DNA of 64,000 bases from assembly GCA_018881555.1 (NCBI GenBank), contig JACAXG010000007.1, positions 16,411,235 through 16,475,234 on the forward strand. The letters run 5' to 3'. The notes beneath the pieces were generated by a model that was not told the DNA's origin, did no database searches, and saw nothing but the letters and a program-made list of their open reading frames with translations. Below are positions 1 to 12,573 of this stretch, piece after piece (position 1 is the first letter of the stretch; each line of letters starts with the position of its first letter). Source of the DNA: Amblyornis subalaris. Its lineage: Eukaryota > Chordata > Aves > Passeriformes > Ptilonorhynchidae. A program made the translations under genes and the position numbers.

Positions 1-2560
1 ATATCCAGGTTGCACATCTATAAAAATTACCAACTGACATTTTTCAAATATCCAGGATTACAAAATGATTGTCGTACATGGTCTGAGCACTGATTTAGTT
101 TCCTTTGGAACTTCAAAGTGACTATTGGAATGGAAATATTATGTTCACAACTGAATTTACTCTGTTCGCAAGATAAGAAGGTAGAGAAGGTACAGCCTAA
201 ATTGTCGTATTCTGGCAACAAGGGCACAGTCAAATTTTCATTTCATAAGAGGGTTGAGNTCTCTTATAAACCGGAGCTGGAAGTGCCTTTTGAGTAGCAA
301 GGAAGCCAAAACTTTCAGTATTTATTACAACAGGAAGACAATTTGTTTTCACCAGTAGCAGCTTAACCCTAAATACAGCAGGATCTCAGGAACTACTTGG
401 AGGAAAGGTGGTAGGAAGAAGACTGACAGCATAACCCCTGAGCAGCCACAAGGAATCACTGACAAAACAATGAACCACACTGCATGAATAATTTCCCAGC
501 AGTGTTTCCAAATAAGTTAATGATGTTACAGTGCAATTAAACCACATTGTCCACATCTTGCATTTCTTCCTACATAAAAAAGAAAACAAACAAGCTATTA
601 TTAAGTAGGAAAAGCAATTAAAGTTATAATACTTTTAAATGATGAAGTTGTTTTCCAGGAAACACTTACAACGTATATTAAGTAAAACATTTTTAAAAAT
701 TTTTAATTAGTGAAAATCTGGTGCCCAAAGGTAACAATCCACCCTAGGAAACTGCCTCAAGCAAAAAAGAAATGGAATTTTAGCAAATGTTCCACTTTGA
801 AAAAGAAATATCTCTAATTTCTAGAAATTTCAGCTCAAAATGCCGTCTCCTCATATTTAATCTCAAAATACTTACATTCATGAAAAAAATATGCTAGCCT
901 AGAAGACATCTCAGACTGGTCACAAGCAGACAGTATTTTAGTATTAACAGGATGGAAAGAGTGTAAATGGAAGTATTCTGTGGTACAGAACTTGGCTTGC
1001 TGTACAATTTGCAAATCATTGAACATTTTCATACAGTAACTGCTGGCCATAACTGATAAGCAACACTACAATAAAAGGCTAGGAAAGGAATCCTCACTAA
1101 TATTTTCTTGTAAGCCCATAAAATTTTGAAATTTATTTTGCCCTCTAGAGCAGCAAAGTGTTAGTAGTTAATCTCTGTACTTGTATTATCTTTCAGAAAC
1201 TTGCTTTGTTTTTCCATCCGATAGTAATGTAATGATTTGGTAATGAAACAATTCTTCTAACAGCTATGCTTTGCATATTACAACCAAAGAAAGGAAAAAA
1301 AAGGCTAAACATGAAACCCATTCTTTTACTTGCCATAAAGTCACTTCACTGCAAACATTCCCTGCAAATACACAGTCACTGCAAAAGGAGTTTTTCCACT
1401 TCCCTTGGGAAAGCGAGATCTTTACTACCAACATGTCTCTAACATCGGTGTTTAAATCCAGTCGCAGAACATTACTCCAATGCATAAAAAGTTTTAGACA
1501 AGCAAAATCTACAAGGCTACAGTCCCAAAGTTANGGTATCACAAAATATTTATTCCCACTGGAATCATGACAATGATGGATGCTTTTCTATTTTGCTGTA
1601 AAATATTTCAAGAGATCCTCGCTCTGAGCATTATATATGTATTGTTCATGTAAATATACCATTAATATATGAGCCAGGCATTAGTTTTCCCTTAGTTCAG
1701 GAAGGTATAACTGCTCATGTATAAATCAAGTCTAGTCACAACTTTATCTTCAAGACAGCAGTGAGCACAAACAAGCTTCTGTTATTATCAGGCAGGCAAA
1801 CTGTTATTGTCATTCAGACACACAAATATGATCAAAAAGAAATTACTTGAAAACAAGCAATTTAATTTATATGTAAGCTGGATCAAGGCCAAACGCACAG
1901 CAGAATGAAGGAGTGAAAGGTTTTCAGGTAGTTTTCTCATCCTGCATTTTAAATAAGAGTTACTTCCATGGAAGAACAGCTGATGTGTGCACAGCTCTGT
2001 AACTCACAATACTGAAACAGTCCCAGTAAAGAAGAGTAATTGCCTCTTGTACACAAGTGTTTTTCTGTATGCTTGTACAGTCTTTTAGTGTCCTGGGACA
2101 AAGCATGTGAAGTATTATAAAAAACCCTCCACGATATTATAAGTGTTGAATAGGCAAAATGAATAGATGCAGAGTGCATAGAATAGTACAACCCACAAGG
2201 GTTATCATGTCATCCCTTTACAATTTTTACTGAATAGATAGTACATGATGCATGGAGTACAACAGTCAATTAGGGGCTGGTTGAACTGCAGAGATNTGGA
2301 TCTACAACCCATCAGAATGCATTTTAAATATTCCTTTTTCACTCATTAATATCTTTATTTTCTGTTTGTATTTCACAGTTTTTAAAAGTTAGTTAAAACA
2401 TTGAAGTAACATCTCATTTTTGATGACAATGCAAACTTTTAAATCAGCATGGGCTACCAGGAGAGCAATAGAAAAATAACTAGCTTTTTTAATTTGATTT
2501 GAACATTAAAGTTCTGTGCATTTTCTAAGGAATGAAGTTTAGCAGTTAAGCAAAATGCCT
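1..2560. other. Unique AT-rich noncoding DNA
   Basis: No gene, exon or recognisable repeat is visible here. Open frames on both strands stay under 100 codons, have no domain motifs and overlap each other in opposite directions, as expected by chance. The longest, on the plus strand near 1271-1570, has a composition like its surroundings and no recognisable protein similarity. A weakly conserved intron or intergenic spacer would look the same. Confidence 0.6.
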
Positions 2561-2830
2561 GCTGTAACTCCAGGCAGAAGAAAATAAGCTGCCACTGAGA
2601 AGAAATTTATTAAACTTGTCCATACCCCCAGAGACCCACAGTGATCTCAGCATGCATCCCATCTCCAGAAGATCATGATTTGCCTTTCAGTCAGATGCTT
2701 CCTGCTGCTGGTGAAACTTAAGCTGCATTCCCTGAAAAGGTTCAGCTTGAGAATTATTGCACTGCCATGGCTGTAAGGTGAAATATATGGTAGGCTCAGG
2801 GGGCTACCAAAGGAAATTGGTGGTATGAGA
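2561..2830. other. Candidate conserved noncoding block (weak)
   Basis: This stretch is less AT-biased and free of simple repeats compared with the DNA on either side, and it has no open frame of note. Vertebrate conserved noncoding elements often look like this, but sequence alone cannot show conservation. It could equally be an old, unrecognisable repeat. The call is inference only. Confidence 0.2.
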
Positions 2831-2860
2831 AGATAAACGACCTCTCTATTTGGAATTTTA

Positions 2861-2889
2861 GAGATAGATAGATAGATATATATATATAT
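2861..2889. repeat. Compound (GATA)n(TA)n microsatellite
   Basis: About four GATA units run directly into about six TA units. This is a typical vertebrate compound microsatellite, likely variable in length between individuals. No gene is next to it. Confidence 0.9.
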
Positions 2890-5665
2890 GAGACCTTTTG
2901 CACTTCTGCGTGCTACGTATCTCTAAAGTTTAACTATCTCATAAACACCGTATTAGTGACCTAATTCACCTGCAGTGCACTAAATGTGGTCTAACAGTTT
3001 GTAACACATTAGTGTTATCTACAAAGACATTACAAGATTTTTTTTTCCAGACATCAATTCATTAGTAAAGCAACTCTCTCTTGAAATGAAAAAAAAAGAG
3101 AAATTGTATTTTTCTCAAGAGAAATTTGNAAGTCTAACAGAAAACATTCATTCATTATACCTCCTGTAATTATGTGCCATTAAGAGCACCCAGAAGCATT
3201 GTCAGTGCCTCCAACATAAGAGAAGAGCTGATAGCTATTTTAAAACTTAGAACTGAATCAAGTCCCCACCTGGATTTTCTTCAAATGTAGGCACAAAGGA
3301 TNGAGAGGTAACTCTTGACCAAGGTGTTCTTTCTAATGAGAGAAGTGAAAGCTCTCCACTCCNGTACTGTACAATAATGTAGATGCTGTACGTGGCAGGA
3401 CCTGGTCCACTCTGCAATTTTTAGGAATATGCTAAGGTTACTCAAGGAGGGATAAACAGACAGGGCATGAAGTTATTATTGTAGACATTATCCATCCCTC
3501 CTCCTTGAACACCCAAGTACAATACTGGGATTACTATCAATCAGAAGCTTATAGCCAGATCCCATAACTACAGAGGGAAATACTCAGAACATCAGGCAGT
3601 ATCCTCAACAATAACAATTTATGTGATTGAGTATCCCAAAGACCAAACAGACAGTCTATATCCAATGCCTACCTATGTAACAGTCGGAAAACAGCTACTA
3701 AAATGAAAAATAAGACAGAAAGCTATTTCTGCAGGAGATAATCCATGGCTTACACATAGTCACTCACGTCTGGGAGTTTTCAGTTGAACATAAGGGGATC
3801 TAACATTTCTAATAAAAATTAACGAGATTTTTTGCGGGTTATCCCAATCAAAAATAGATTTTTATATGGTACAGTGTCTAATAAGTATTTCTTGTGCATG
3901 TATACATATTGTCATAGAAAATTACTATCNTGTTTTTAATATATAGCTTCCATTCTGTTTTCAGGTATTGTGCTGTAGAGAGCAGTGATAGACACAGTTT
4001 GCTTGTCTAGTACCCTTTCTGAATGATCTTCTCAGACACTATTCTGTAGACATTCTGCAATTACACTTATTCTTCTCCTCCACCCTGTCTCAAATTCCTT
4101 ATGCTATTTCCCAGAACTGTTATGAACATCAGCCATTTACTATTTTTGCCGAACCCCTTCCTGTTCAACGACATTTTTTTGATTCTCTGTTTTTATATCC
4201 TCTTGCTTTTCTATTTAAAGCATAAAGTGAGTAATTCAAAAGATTGAGGCAAAATATGAGCTAAGACAAAATGCAATAGAGTGGTTTTTAACCCTACTGA
4301 TAACTATGAGACTGTTCTTAAAAGGTCTCTTCTCTTTTCTTATTGCAATATGCCAGAATTTGTAGGGATAAGATAGAGGAATTCCAAAAGGAACACAGAT
4401 TGAAAAGCATCTAGATTCAGGGGGTCTTTTTCATTTTCTGAGATGTTTTCTCATATTTGGAGAAGAAAAGTTATAACAAAAACAGAATTTATTTTAGCTT
4501 ATAATCATAACTTTATTATTGATTTAGAAAACAGACTAATGAAGTTATGCTGTATTATGCATGCTAAGAATTTTTAAAATGTTAAGAAATAATAACAAAC
4601 TTTGAAATGTCTTTCAAAGAATGCCTCTCTTCAACGGAAAATTGAAAATCTAGGGTTATAATCAGAAAAACTATTATATTCTTTCTTGTTGATAAAAAAA
4701 TTTGGATGGTTGCAACAGTTTCAAAGACCAATTCTATAAACTAATTAGACAATAGAGATTTTATCATTGCCATTCCTTCTAGTATTGAAGAATATTATAG
4801 AAAGTTTCAGAGGTTCATTATAGCTAAACACAATTTTATGCACATTTATATAATGATTTATACAACAGATGAAGGTTTTATGCAGAGCAAAATCTCTTGT
4901 ANTTTTGACAACACAAGTCATTTAGCCATATATGATCACGTGGCTTCAAAGCAGGTTAGTGCANAACCTGAAATTCAGCATATAGCATCATTTTAAAATG
5001 TCTTTAATTAGCAAGCATATGGAAAACTAAGATAAACTAGTTTCATATGCAGAAATTTGAATCCATTGTAAGTACAGTGTAGCTTTTGTCCTCGCTCTAT
5101 ATATATGTGCAATAGAAGATCCACCGAGGGGAAAAAAGTACTCCTGGAAGTTGGTAATCAGCCAAACTAGGAGTCTGAGCAGTAAAAAATACTTTTCTTT
5201 AAAAGCACTTCAAAAAAATTTTGGTTTTGATGACGTGAAGAACACTTCACTGGAGTGATGCATTTCCCCCCAAAGTATTCACAGAGATCAGGCAAAATTT
5301 CTGCAAAGGTAAGAATATACTGGATGAGTTCCAAGAACGACCAGCTCACCATATTCCACACACCACCAGAAGAGCCTGCATGCTCTGTAGCAGAAACAAT
5401 CTTTCAGATAATGTCTGCTGAGTGAAGCCAAATAGCCTGATCTTAGATTAAGCTCAGGAACCAAGAGAACATTTCAGCTACCAGCACCCTCATGGCATGA
5501 GCATTTATTGCATACATAGGACTACCCTACTGTCCAAGTAGGCCAGCCCAGTGTTCAGCCANTGTGCACAGCCCCTTGGACTTTGGCAAATCATGGCACC
5601 ACTGTGCTTGTAAGGAAGCAAAAGGACCAGGGTAGTTACAGAACAGGACCATTCATTTCTTAGTA
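2890..5665. other. Unique AT-rich noncoding DNA
   Basis: No gene or recognisable repeat was found in this stretch. Several A or T runs of 7 to 9 bases are present. Open frames are at most 64 codons and are unrelated to known families as far as I can tell. The part just before the CR1 fragment (about 5460-5660) is somewhat richer in G and C but does not match CR1 sequence that I recognise. Confidence 0.55.
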
Positions 5666-5892
5666 CTGTCTGAAAGGAGAGTGCCAAGAGGATGGAGGCA
5701 GGCTTTTCTCAGTNGTGTCAAGCAATAACACAGGACGCAACGGATGAAAACTGATGCATAGCAAATTCCACCAGAATGTGAGGAAGAACTTTACTGTGCC
5801 ATGTGCTCTGGGATGACCGTGCTTGAGCAGAGAGGTTGGACCAGATGACCCACTGTGGTCCTTTCCAACCTGATCCATTCTGTAATTTTGTA
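5666..5892 (+). mobile_element. CR1 LINE 3' fragment, internally deleted
   Basis: This is the 3' end of a CR1 non-LTR retrotransposon in plus orientation. Visible CR1 blocks, in order, are a stretch like the end of ORF2 and the start of the 3' region (5666-5710, 'CCAAGAGGATGGAGGCAGGC'), a 'TTCCACCAGAATGTGAGGAAGAACTTTACTGTG'-type block near 5768-5800, and the terminal core 'AGGTTGGACCAGATGACC' (5834-5851), ending in a degenerate ATTCTGTAATTTTGT tail. About 100 bases expected between the 'AAGAACTTTACTGTG' block and the 'GTGCTCTGGGATGACC' block are missing, so the copy has a deletion near 5799. It lacks coding capacity. CR1 copies normally end in a short octamer-like tail and lack clear target-site duplications, and none is seen here. 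The subfamily cannot be fixed by eye. Confidence 0.9.
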
Positions 5893-8800
5893 AAAAAAAG
5901 GGAAGAAGAGGATGAAGTGAAGAAAACAGTTGGTTAGTCTTTATATTAGGCACATCAGATCATATGTACAGCACTTCTTATCTACCAAAAAATTTCAGAA
6001 AGCATCCATACAGAAAATGTGACTTTAAAAAGATATAGTGGCATGTTATCATTCTACATGCTCAAAGAATTCTTACAAGTATGAAAATATTTTGGGTGAT
6101 GACTTAAAACATTTTAACACATTGCAGTTAAGCTAATTTTTTATTCCCTCAGATTGTACTTTAAAATTACTGAAGTACTTTAAAGCACTTGTTCCCAATG
6201 TATTACATTTATAGCACTGCAGTATATCTACAATATTATGCTACTTCTTTGAGTGACACACATTTTTCCACAAGGATGGAATCTAAGCTAATGGAAGGAT
6301 TTGTATATTACATGTAGTGTGTAGTTGGTGCCTCACCTGCCTTTCTGAAATGGAAGGATTAAAGCAGTAAACTACAACTCACTTCATTCATAATAAAAAC
6401 TGTGTAGAAGAAAACATTCTGTCCCAACTGATAACAAAAGCCTATTTAATGAAATGCATATTTTTGAAAACTCAGAGGTACTGTAACATTGGTGCTATTA
6501 TTTAAGAACCATTAAGTATGATTGTGACAGTAATGCTATTAAACATTTTATAGTCTGCTCAGTGCAGGTTTATTTTCCACATCAACTTTCGCTCTTTTAC
6601 AATATTGTTCTAATAATTCAGCATCTAAGCAATGTCTCACTTCAACAGATTAAGGTTAGCAGGACATTTTTCTGGAAAGAGAGAAAAAAGAGTTTTCTGG
6701 CAAAAAGCCTACCTCATATACATGAATTATAAGCAGTTTAAAATAATTTGCTGTCTCTAGGTCTCTCTAACCTTGCAAGGAAAATTTTAAGTGTTTCAGA
6801 GGCAAATTTACATAAATGCAATAAAAGTTTCAAACCTTGNATTTGTACTTCCCAAAGTACCTTTTTGCCATTAACTTTAGGGTTTAATNGCAATAAGAAA
6901 TGAAGCCCTTGTTCTAGCTATTTGAAGTAATGGNATCTCCTTACAGTTCTTTAGATGAAAATATTCATTAGCTAAATGAAGTCAGAATATGGAAGTGACT
7001 TACAGGCAAGAAGAAGAAAGTCTAATCTTGATCAGCGTGTGGAAAGCATCCCCCAGGTGGGCCCTGGTCAGGACAGGTGCTGATGCAGAATTCGTAGCTA
7101 ACAGGAGTATCACACTGCTCCTTGGAGCTAATGTGGATGCACTTTTGACCCAGGCAAATGTATGGCTGNCATAGGTTTAGAATCTACTTGGATAGCTAGA
7201 AGCATGCTGTTCTGAATTTTGGATAAACAAATTGCCTTGGTAAACTCTGTAAATCATATCACATTTCCAAGACTACAGCTGGTCATAAAGTTTAGATCTA
7301 GATTTTTGACCTTTGGTGTCTGTCTTTCTCAAACCTCTCTGATAGAAATGGCCTTCAACTATAATCAGGATCTAAATCTTTCCAGAGTCCGAGGTCACTC
7401 AGTTATGCCAGTCAATAAAAGTACTTTCTGTTTAAAACCAAAACCATTTTTAGGCTATATATTGTGTCATGACATTTGGCCAGAAAAAGAAAAAAAGCCA
7501 AAGTACCTGTAGATCAGTGTCCATATTAGTTCTGGCTGCAGGAAGTATTGAACAAAATTAATTTCCCACTGTGAAGGAATGCATTTCTGTACAAAGCTAA
7601 ATGTTTTCATTTGACCCATATGCCTGTTATGATAGCAAACATTATCAAGTGTACCAAGGACAGAGTGGAAAGAACAGGATAACTTTTGCTGAAAAAAGAA
7701 TTAGTTTTTGAAAAAATCTCAATTATTAAGCAAGTAAACATTGATTTAAGGAAACTGTAATGCATTAGTAAGAGCAATTAGCACCTTTGGGATAGCTACC
7801 ACACAGCACTTCTCTATGTAAAGATGACAAAATATTCTTGATTGTTGTTACGAGCTTGATTCACGTTACATATTAAGTTCCTCTACACTGATAATTCTGG
7901 CACCCATCTAAAACACAGGATAATAAATATTAATCACATGACAATCATTAATACTCCACACANAATAAAAAAGAGAGTTATTTCTGTTAAGATACTTAGC
8001 ATTACTCGATAATCCTCCCAAGAGTTCATTGCAAATCATTTTATCCTTGCAAATCCAAAATATTTGGATTTAAGGTTTCTTTCTGCCATTTTCAAACATG
8101 TCCATTCGGCAGTCCTGCTCTAGCATGGCACTCAATGCATTTTTTAAAATTAATCTTATAAAATAACTTTACCCTATGNAAGAAAGTTTTAAGACATGCA
8201 AAATACTTAAGAAAAAAATATGAGTCTTTAAAAGCTGAGAAAAAGTTTGTTAGATCTCAGATTGAAGATTTTCCCATGATGCTTATAAGAGAAACACAAA
8301 CTATCTTTTTGGATTTTTCCTCTCTCAAAAAAAATGTAAGGCTTTAACTAAAGCTACCCTGGATTCAAAGACAAAATTTCCAATTTTTTAGAGATATGTA
8401 ACAATTAACATTATTATGTTGTACAATTAATTGAAAATACCCAGAAAAATCCAAAATCTACAGGATGGGTGTAACACATAGCAGACTTAAACTTGAACTT
8501 AGGAATTACGAACAGTTCTGAGCTTGATGTTCAGGGGTTACCACTGAAAGTAATATGACAGCAATTTGCTAAACATAGCATGGATAACTACCAATGTTGT
8601 GCTTTATAGCATGATTTTAAATCAAGTTTACTTACATTATACCTTCTACAAACTTTTCNTAGTTCAATCTTATCTTAAAAGTCTAGGTATTAACAAAACA
8701 CATGACACAACTTCCCTTTGTGGAGAGTCCTATCAAACATCTTAAAAATAATAACAGATAAACTTCCNGGGCTTTAAAACACAGTTTGGGTATCTTGCTG

Positions 8801-9404
8801 GTCGTTATCAGCCTTTGCTGAAATGCAGANAAGTTCTGGCACCAAAAAAATCTCAGTGAATAATTGCCCAGGTAGGAAAGATGAAATGTCTGGACTTATT
8901 TTTTTTTAATAACTCTTTTTTCTCCTAAATCCCCAAGAAAAGCAGGTAAAGGAAAGAGGACAGGGCTTCTAAACAATGGACACTTTTAAGACNAAAAAAA
9001 ATTAGATAAGTATCTGCCTACATAAGGACTTTTTTTTCCCCCATGCTACCTCAAAAANTTCTCTTTTCTCCCAACGACTAATTACTGTAATAAACAGTGC
9101 CCATAAAGCCTCCTACATCCTCAGACCGCCACAACTACAATAAAAATATCTGAAGATGAAAGAAAGGAACACAAAGACTGAAGAATTTATTTTCCAACTT
9201 TCAGCAACTAGTTCTTTACCCTCCTTTTTACTAATTAAACATTCTTCTTACATGTTTTTCTCTTGGCAGTTGGTGAAGTACTGAAAAATACTCCTGGCTC
9301 CCCGGTGTGATTTCGCAGCTCTTGACTGACGAAAAAGAATATTTGACCATGTTGATCAAAACCCCTATACTTTTCAACTATTATGAATGTTAGGAAATTC
9401 TTTC
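5893..9404. other. Unique AT-rich noncoding DNA
   Basis: No gene or recognisable mobile element is seen. Two plus-strand open frames near 6989-7174 and 7219-7512 (61 and 97 codons) have no recognised family features, no codon bias I can detect and no associated splice or promoter context, so I treat them as chance. Isolated N bases are frequent. Confidence 0.55.
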
Positions 9405-9585
9405 ATAGTTCTCTTTTCCAATCATTCTTCTCCTCTCAGCCTTCCTTTGCCTAAGCTTATTTCTATTTTTTTCTTATTTCTTTGCCTCTTCATTTACAAT
9501 ACTCTGCTCTCTCATCACCTGCCCTTTTCTGCTTTTTGTTTATTTTTCCTTTCTAGTAATTCATCTTCCTTCCAGCCCTCAGTTC
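9405..9585 (+). repeat. Pyrimidine-rich low-complexity strand
   Basis: The plus strand is dominated by T and C for about 180 bases, with repeated CTTTT, TTCTT and CCTTC motifs and few purines. The 80-codon open frame spanning it (9387-9629) is rich in Ser, Leu, Phe and Pro simply because of this bias and is not a gene. Such tracts are common in introns. A very long polypyrimidine tract before a splice acceptor is another possibility, but no exon is recognisable downstream. Confidence 0.6.
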
Positions 9586-10519
9586 TGCAGGGAGNTAAGA
9601 TATATAGAGGAAAATTTTGGTTTCATTGAAGTTGATAACACAACTCTCACTGACATCAGCAGAGACAGGATTTTNGTTGTATACTGACATTTGATATGAA
9701 ACTTCCAAACAGTTTTCCCCCTTGTTTCCTCTGCACGTGGATTTTTGATAAATACACTACTTCAGAAAAGTTAAACTGCACCCTCTAGTCATGATAGCAA
9801 AAATTATCTGATATCCACACATAATATGACACATTTCTGAATGCTAGAATGTTAGAAATAACATTCTTCAAACATTTGGAGCTGTAACTGCTTTTGTCNT
9901 TCTCTGAAAGGAACCTCCTCTCTCATGTGCTCTCTCCTTCCCCTGCATCCCATTAGGTAACAGCAAACTACCACTAATTCCAGGCTGCTGAAGTCNGTGC
10001 TACACAGAGAGGTCATAGCCCAAGTGCCATTAGAAAACAGTTTTCTCTGTACCTGTATCNCCATCCCACTGCCCCAGGTATTTTTGTTGGTTTTTCTTTG
10101 CCTTTTTATACTTAGCTATCAATTATTTATCATTCTAGTTACTAAATGTTTTTCTTTACAAGTGCATAAATATATTTCACAGCAGAGTCCGATCTCACTC
10201 ATTAAAATTTAAGCCAAGCTGTACTTCCCTCATCATTTGAGCTACTCNAGATTCTGGCTGGTGGAACAGTGCAGTATTCAGAATTTTCTTTGGCAATGNT
10301 AACAACTGAATCCTTTTAACTATTCTGTCATTTTGCTACCTTTCTTCTAGCAGGAACACCCCAGCACAGAGGGCATGAAACATTTGTCCTTACAGATTGT
10401 TGCTTTATTCAAACAGCTGTTCCTCACGCACTAAATGTAAGGTGGATGACAGAAAAAGACTTCGTAAAGCCATACATCAGGATGAAAGTTTTATAGCTCT
10501 AGTGTTGCTTANAAATCAA
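9586..10519. other. Unique noncoding DNA
   Basis: No gene or recognisable repeat is visible. Short overlapping frames on both strands at about 9850-10210 are mutually exclusive shadows. Confidence 0.5.
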
Positions 10520-10890
10520 TTCCTCTGAGTTGGGCTACCATTAGCAGCTTTTAAGATTGCCTGGAGCTGTGTCATTCACTGCTGTTTTGACACATTAATG
10601 CATTAATGGTAAGTGCAGGCTGACATAACTTCTCTGAAGTACTATTACAGTAATTATCGGGAGTCTTCGATGTGACACGCAAAGTTAAGAAAGGTGACAA
10701 AACAGTATGCAGATACTCATACACTCTTACAGCATTCATTCAACACTGACAGCACGTAATTAAGAAACTACAAAAACACTGAGGCAAGGATTGTCTGCCA
10801 CGTACAGTGTCAGAGAAAACAAGCGTGAATGAAAAAGGCAATTATGTGGAAATGATGGCTGGTGCTAACAAACAATTCCATTTCAGTAAG
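10520..10890. promoter_or_regulatory. Candidate enhancer-like block with homeodomain-type sites
   Basis: This repeat-free block holds several TAAT or ATTA cores. They include a perfect 16-bp palindrome CATTAATGCATTAATG at 10593-10608, a GTAATTATC site near 10652 and a CGTAATTAAG site near 10756, plus an ACAATTCC sequence near the right end that resembles a SOX core. TAAT cores are the known recognition core of many homeodomain factors. In AT-rich DNA some TAAT cores occur by chance, so only the palindrome is notable. No gene is visible nearby to assign as a target. Regulatory function is inference. Confidence 0.3.
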
Positions 10891-12533
10891 AAGAGGTTAA
10901 GATAATCAGGGTAAAAAGTACTCAGTTGGCTCACTTCAGTTCTTTCATAGAGAAAAATGTTAAAATCTCATTAGTGTTTTGTAAAATGATGCAAATTTGC
11001 AAAGCCATTTAGGAGGCAGCAGATGGTAGNAATGAAACCTGAGTCTGTGTTTAGAACCTTTGAAACTTGGAACAAAATGCATTTCTGGATTTCTTCAATT
11101 ACCACAGATGTGTCCTAAAGTAAATTAGTGAGATTGTGGAACATTATCTGGAAAAGAGGTCTTTACCATTACAAATCATTTTACTTTATTCTTTCTCAAT
11201 CAGGCTTATTTTTCCTAAGATAAGCATTACTCTGAAATACAAATTAAGAACGCNGAACATTACCTCCTTCCATGTAAAAAAACACTCATTCATCCCCCAT
11301 GTGTATTGTTTCATAAACTGGTTCAGTAGATCAAGTACCTTAATATCAAAAGTTCTCAGCTGTCCTTCCTTAACTGGGAACTAGGGACCATCATTATTTG
11401 ACAATTCATTGCCTCATGGTCTGTTGACTGAAGTGCTCTATAAGAGTAATTCCTTGGAAACCTCTTTATGATGTTGTGCGACAGATGGGATTACTTTGAG
11501 CAAACAAGTGCTTCTGGCTCAGGGCTGCACGCCGGTATCCTTGGGGTTCTGAAGGCTTTGTCGAACATTCAAACATCACACCTAAGATGATGAAATCACT
11601 ATTCTTAGAGATAGATAGTTTCANAAAGTTCTGGTAGGTCGTTCACTCTTGGTAGACATGTGAGAAGAAATATACGACCATGTGATAGGAACTCAAAAAA
11701 ATTAAACCTTTTAAAGGCCATTCAATAGGCTTGAAGTCACTCAAGGGGACGGGGGTTTTTGGCTTGCATGTAAAGAGGTGGAGAGTTGTTGAAACATTTC
11801 CCTTCCTGCCAAAAACCCACCTGGAACAGACTATTACTTCCTTCACATCCCAGTCACCAAATCTCAGGTCAAGAAATAGCCTTCCTTAAACTCATATTTG
11901 ATACTTGTAATATAACGATTTTCAGCACATAAATAGTTAACTCNTTTAGGAAAACATATTTTCAAATCACCATACCTAAAGCTAAATTGGTGTTTTGCAA
12001 GATCAAGAGCTGATTAAGGACATCAACATTTGGCTGTTAATTGTCTACAGCCATAAACTATTTCTATATTTAGCCAAAGACACATTTTAAATCACTGCAG
12101 TTTATTTTATAATCTGAAATGAACAGCAAGAATATGGGTGATATTTTAACTGATTCATAAATATTTAAAAGTCTGCTGATTTTCAATCATATCTTTCTGC
12201 AATCTGTTTTTCATAAATACTGAATTTAGTGACAGGTTATTTTCAGCAAAATAGCACAATTATCATTCTACTAGAAAAAATATTAAAATAACAGAAAATC
12301 TTTAAGACTAGGAAGTTCCTTAGCATGATTTATTACCTAAAAGGTACTAATGTATTTCACAAGCATGCTAAAGCTGTATTTCTGTTGCTCCTGTTCAGAA
12401 ATTCTGGTTTCCAGCTTGCCAGTTTGATATATGGTTCTTCATATGTCTCAAGTTTTTCATTGTTGTCATAAGTACAAAGCTGATTTGACATCAATATTTT
12501 CTTTATTCTTCCCAGGAACGAATATTTGAACTT
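10891..12533. other. Unique AT-rich noncoding DNA
   Basis: Nothing recognisable was found. The open frames (82 and 67 codons) have no family features. Confidence 0.5.
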
Positions 12534-12573
12534 TGATAATAAATATATAATATTTAATAAATAATATACTACT
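12534..12573. repeat. AT-only low-complexity stretch
   Basis: Nearly pure A and T with repeated ATAATA and AATATA words, followed by an A run. This is simple low-complexity DNA with no evident role. Confidence 0.7.
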
